A stretch of DNA of 64,000 nucleotides from Lelliottia jeotgali (lineage in GTDB: Bacteria; Pseudomonadota; Gammaproteobacteria; Enterobacterales; Enterobacteriaceae): contig CP018628.1 of NCBI GenBank assembly GCA_002271215.1, positions 2,728,001-2,792,000 on the forward strand. Direction: 5' to 3'. The position numbers and the translations under genes are program-made. Shown here one piece after another: positions 62,579 to 64,000 of this stretch. The notes beneath the pieces were generated by a model, which had not been told where the DNA came from, searched no databases, and saw only the letters and a list, made by a program, of their open reading frames with translations. The number at the start of each line of letters is the position of its first letter. Position 1 is the first letter of the stretch.

Positions 62579-62698
62579 CCTGCAAACAGCCGCGCCCACG
62601 CGGATTTTGCAGGCCGGGGGGAGCCGGATAAATTTCGCCGCCCCAGCGAGCGAAAAGCTGTCGCCCACGACAGCGGTTTATCTGGGGGGCATAGCCCC

Positions 62699-62868
62699 GC
62701 ACACCGTCGCGGCTAAGTCTCCGGCCTGAAGCCGGTAGCGTGGCGCGACCACCCCCTTTAAAGGTCAGCTTCCCTTTTATTCCCGCTGCGAGGAACGAGC
62801 AAAGGGAAGAAAAAGGCGAAAGCGACCGTCTTAAAGGGGGTGGTCGCGCGTAGCGTGCGACGGTGTGC
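62699..62868. other. Candidate origin of transfer (oriT) with nested inverted repeats
   Basis: An 18-bp perfect inverted repeat (62743-62760 with 62832-62849) lies inside a 12-bp perfect inverted repeat (62699-62710 with 62857-62868), with an inner TTCCCTTT (62770-62777) / AAAGGGAA (62801-62808). The right arm contains GGGTG-GTCG (62838-62846), like the CloDF13 nic site. It stands just before the coupling-protein gene, the usual ICEKp position. Nicking was not tested. Confidence 0.6.
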
Positions 62869-63117
62869 CGCCTTTGACGTTGGGGGTTTTGGCGCGGCGT
62901 CCAGCCGCGACATTACCCCCATGCGGAAGGCAATAAGGGCGTCCAGCCCGCATGTACTGGCGCACGCCGTTTCGTACCGGGAAGCATGCTTTCCGGCACA
63001 TGGCCGCACAGCGGTCACCTTCTTCGTCCCTTACGTTCGCCCCGCCTTTTCGCCCGACACCGTGGGGCGAATTGATGGGTCGATGTCATGGGACGAATCG
63101 CTGACGAAGGAGGCATC

Positions 63118-64000
63118 ATGATTTTAAATAAGCTTGCCGCTTCACTGTCACCGATAGTGAACGGGATGCTGGCGCTGCTCGCTTTTGTGCAACAGCAACA
63201 ACTGATACTGGCGTTATTAGCGGGGCTGACGATGCCGTTTTTTGCATCAATGAAAAGCGATGAACGGCAGAAAGCGCCGCTCTGGAAAAAGCTGATTATG
63301 GCTTTTTCCATGGTGTGTTTCCTCTCTGGCACACTGGCCCCGGTCGTTATCGGCTTTTTTCAGTGGCTGTATAAGACCAGACTCACCAGTGATAATACAG
63401 TACTGGCCTGGTCAGTACGGAGTGCTTTCACTGTAACCGGGATTATTTTTCATATTATGCTTCGCCGGATATTCACGCCGGAACTGGACAAAATAAAGAA
63501 ACGCCTTGTTAAAAAGACCACCCTTGAACGGGAATTGCGCACCGATGTCCGCACCGTAAAGTCCTTGTTGCCGGAAACACTGCATTATGATCCACTGGAT
63601 TATATCGACCTGAATAAAGGTATTTTTACTGGCATGGGCAGGGAGAACGAACCGATGTATCTCCCGTTAAAAGACTGGCAGAGACAACACGCGGATATTA
63701 TCGGCACCACCGGGGCCGGTAAAGGGGTTGCCGCTGGCATATTGCTTTATCAAAGCATTCTGGCCGGTGAAGGTGTCTTTGTTATGGACCCCAAGGATGA
63801 TGAATGGGCACCCCACCTTTACCGCAAAGCCTGCGAGGATGCAGGCAAGCCTTTTGCCTTAATTGACCTGCGGAAACAACAATACCAGTTAAACCTGATT
63901 GAAGATATCACGCCAGATGAACTGGAAGAACTGTTTGTTGCAGGGTTCAGCCTGGCGGAAAAAGGACAGGAATCGGACTTCTATCGTATTGATGACCGAA
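63118..64000 (+). CDS. VirD4/MobB-type conjugative coupling protein (3' end beyond window)
   Basis: The first about 294 codons of a DNA-pumping coupling ATPase. The N-terminal membrane part has about three to four helices at about 15-40, 58-84 and 95-120. The P-loop IIGTTGAGKGVAAG is near residue 198, and VFVMDPKDDEWAP follows. Linked to T4SS genes and a candidate oriT, it most likely recruits the relaxosome. Three or more helices and the oriT type recall CloDF13 MobB rather than TrwB. A relaxase is expected just beyond the edge. Confidence 0.88.
   Translation, partial: MILNKLAASLSPIVNGMLALLAFVQQQQLILALLAGLTMPFFASMKSDERQKAPLWKKLIMAFSMVCFLSGTLAPVVIGFFQWLYKTRLTSDNTVLAWSVRSAFTVTGIIFHIMLRRIFTPELDKIKKRLVKKTTLERELRTDVRTVKSLLPETLHYDPLDYIDLNKGIFTGMGRENEPMYLPLKDWQRQHADIIGTTGAGKGVAAGILLYQSILAGEGVFVMDPKDDEWAPHLYRKACEDAGKPFALIDLRKQQYQLNLIEDITPDELEELFVAGFSLAEKGQESDFYRIDDR

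Larger units (their letters stand above)
62419..63117. other. Non-coding palindromic and GC-rich block upstream of the coupling gene
   Basis: 699 bp with no convincing gene. It contains the two tandem hairpins, the candidate oriT and a GC-rich stretch with ACGCGG / CCGCG-type short repeats. The final part precedes the coupling-protein ATG, with GAAGGAGG as ribosome-binding site. Short reading frames crossing the palindromes are treated as chance. Confidence 0.75.

Noticed and set aside
62758..63018. Minus-strand reading frame of 86 codons in the oriT block
   Set aside because: It lies over the inverted repeats with strongly biased composition and no start signal; probably a product of GC-rich repeats.
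62840..63121. Plus-strand reading frame of 93 codons in the oriT block
   Set aside because: It covers the palindromic GC-rich region, has no ribosome-binding site or family signal, and overlaps the coupling gene start.

Overview
The window is enterobacterial chromosome. Gene content and order around amyA, fliE-R, rcsA, dsrA/dsrB, yedP, dgcQ, yedI, yedA, vsr-dcm, serU, mtfA and a tRNA-Asn match the Escherichia coli rcsA region closely. The lack of yedEF and yedK-N, and an extra fumarate module, suggest a non-E. coli genus such as Enterobacter, Lelliottia, Leclercia or Citrobacter. The genus is an inference and was not tested.

Region 1 (1-12.9 kb): the 3' part of amyA, lipoprotein gene yedD, then the flagellar basal-body and export cluster. 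fliE runs leftward, divergent from fliFGHIJK and fliLMNOPQR, whose genes mostly overlap or abut. Region 2 (12.9-22.9 kb): housekeeping genes and RNAs. An RcsAB box and an ERIC element precede rcsA. dsrB, yodD, sRNA gene dsrA with its promoter, yedP, dgcQ, yodC, yedI, yedA, vsr-dcm, yedJ and yedR follow.

Region 3 (22.9-34.4 kb): a C4-dicarboxylate and fumarate-respiration module. It holds a second DcuS/DcuR-type two-component system, an ApbE flavin transferase, a three-domain soluble fumarate reductase with an ApbE flavinylation motif, a DASS carboxylate transporter and a class I fumarase. A perfect FNR box precedes the transporter. A MurQ-like protein lacking one catalytic glutamate lies beside it, and a YjfL-like membrane protein follows the fumarase.

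Region 4 (34.4-36.6 kb): an orphan secreted protein gene, tRNA-Ser(CGA), mtfA and tRNA-Asn.

Region 5 (36.6 kb to the end): the left part of an integrative and conjugative element inserted at the 3' end of tRNA-Asn, with a P4-type integrase. Its cargo is eight genes in one direction: outer-membrane factor, EmrA-like adaptor, EmrB-like MFS pump, cyoABCD cytochrome bo3 oxidase and a small AraC-type regulator. A divergent TetR gene sits at the head, and its apparent operator lies between the -35 and -10 of the operon promoter. A related operator precedes a second, unrecognised gene. An AT-rich stretch follows, with a gene split by a complete IS1 (9-bp target duplication). Then come AlpA-like, DUF2857-like and zinc-finger genes, a virB1-virB11 type IV secretion operon (virB3-virB4 fused, with EexN- and TrbM-like genes), a palindrome-rich non-coding block that looks like an oriT, and the start of a VirD4/MobB-type coupling protein cut by the window edge.

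The T4SS type, tRNA-Asn site and coupling protein resemble the ICEKp/ICEEc1 family, but no yersiniabactin genes are seen next to the integrase. The most novel unit is the TetR-controlled operon joining a tripartite efflux pump to a complete alternative quinol oxidase.
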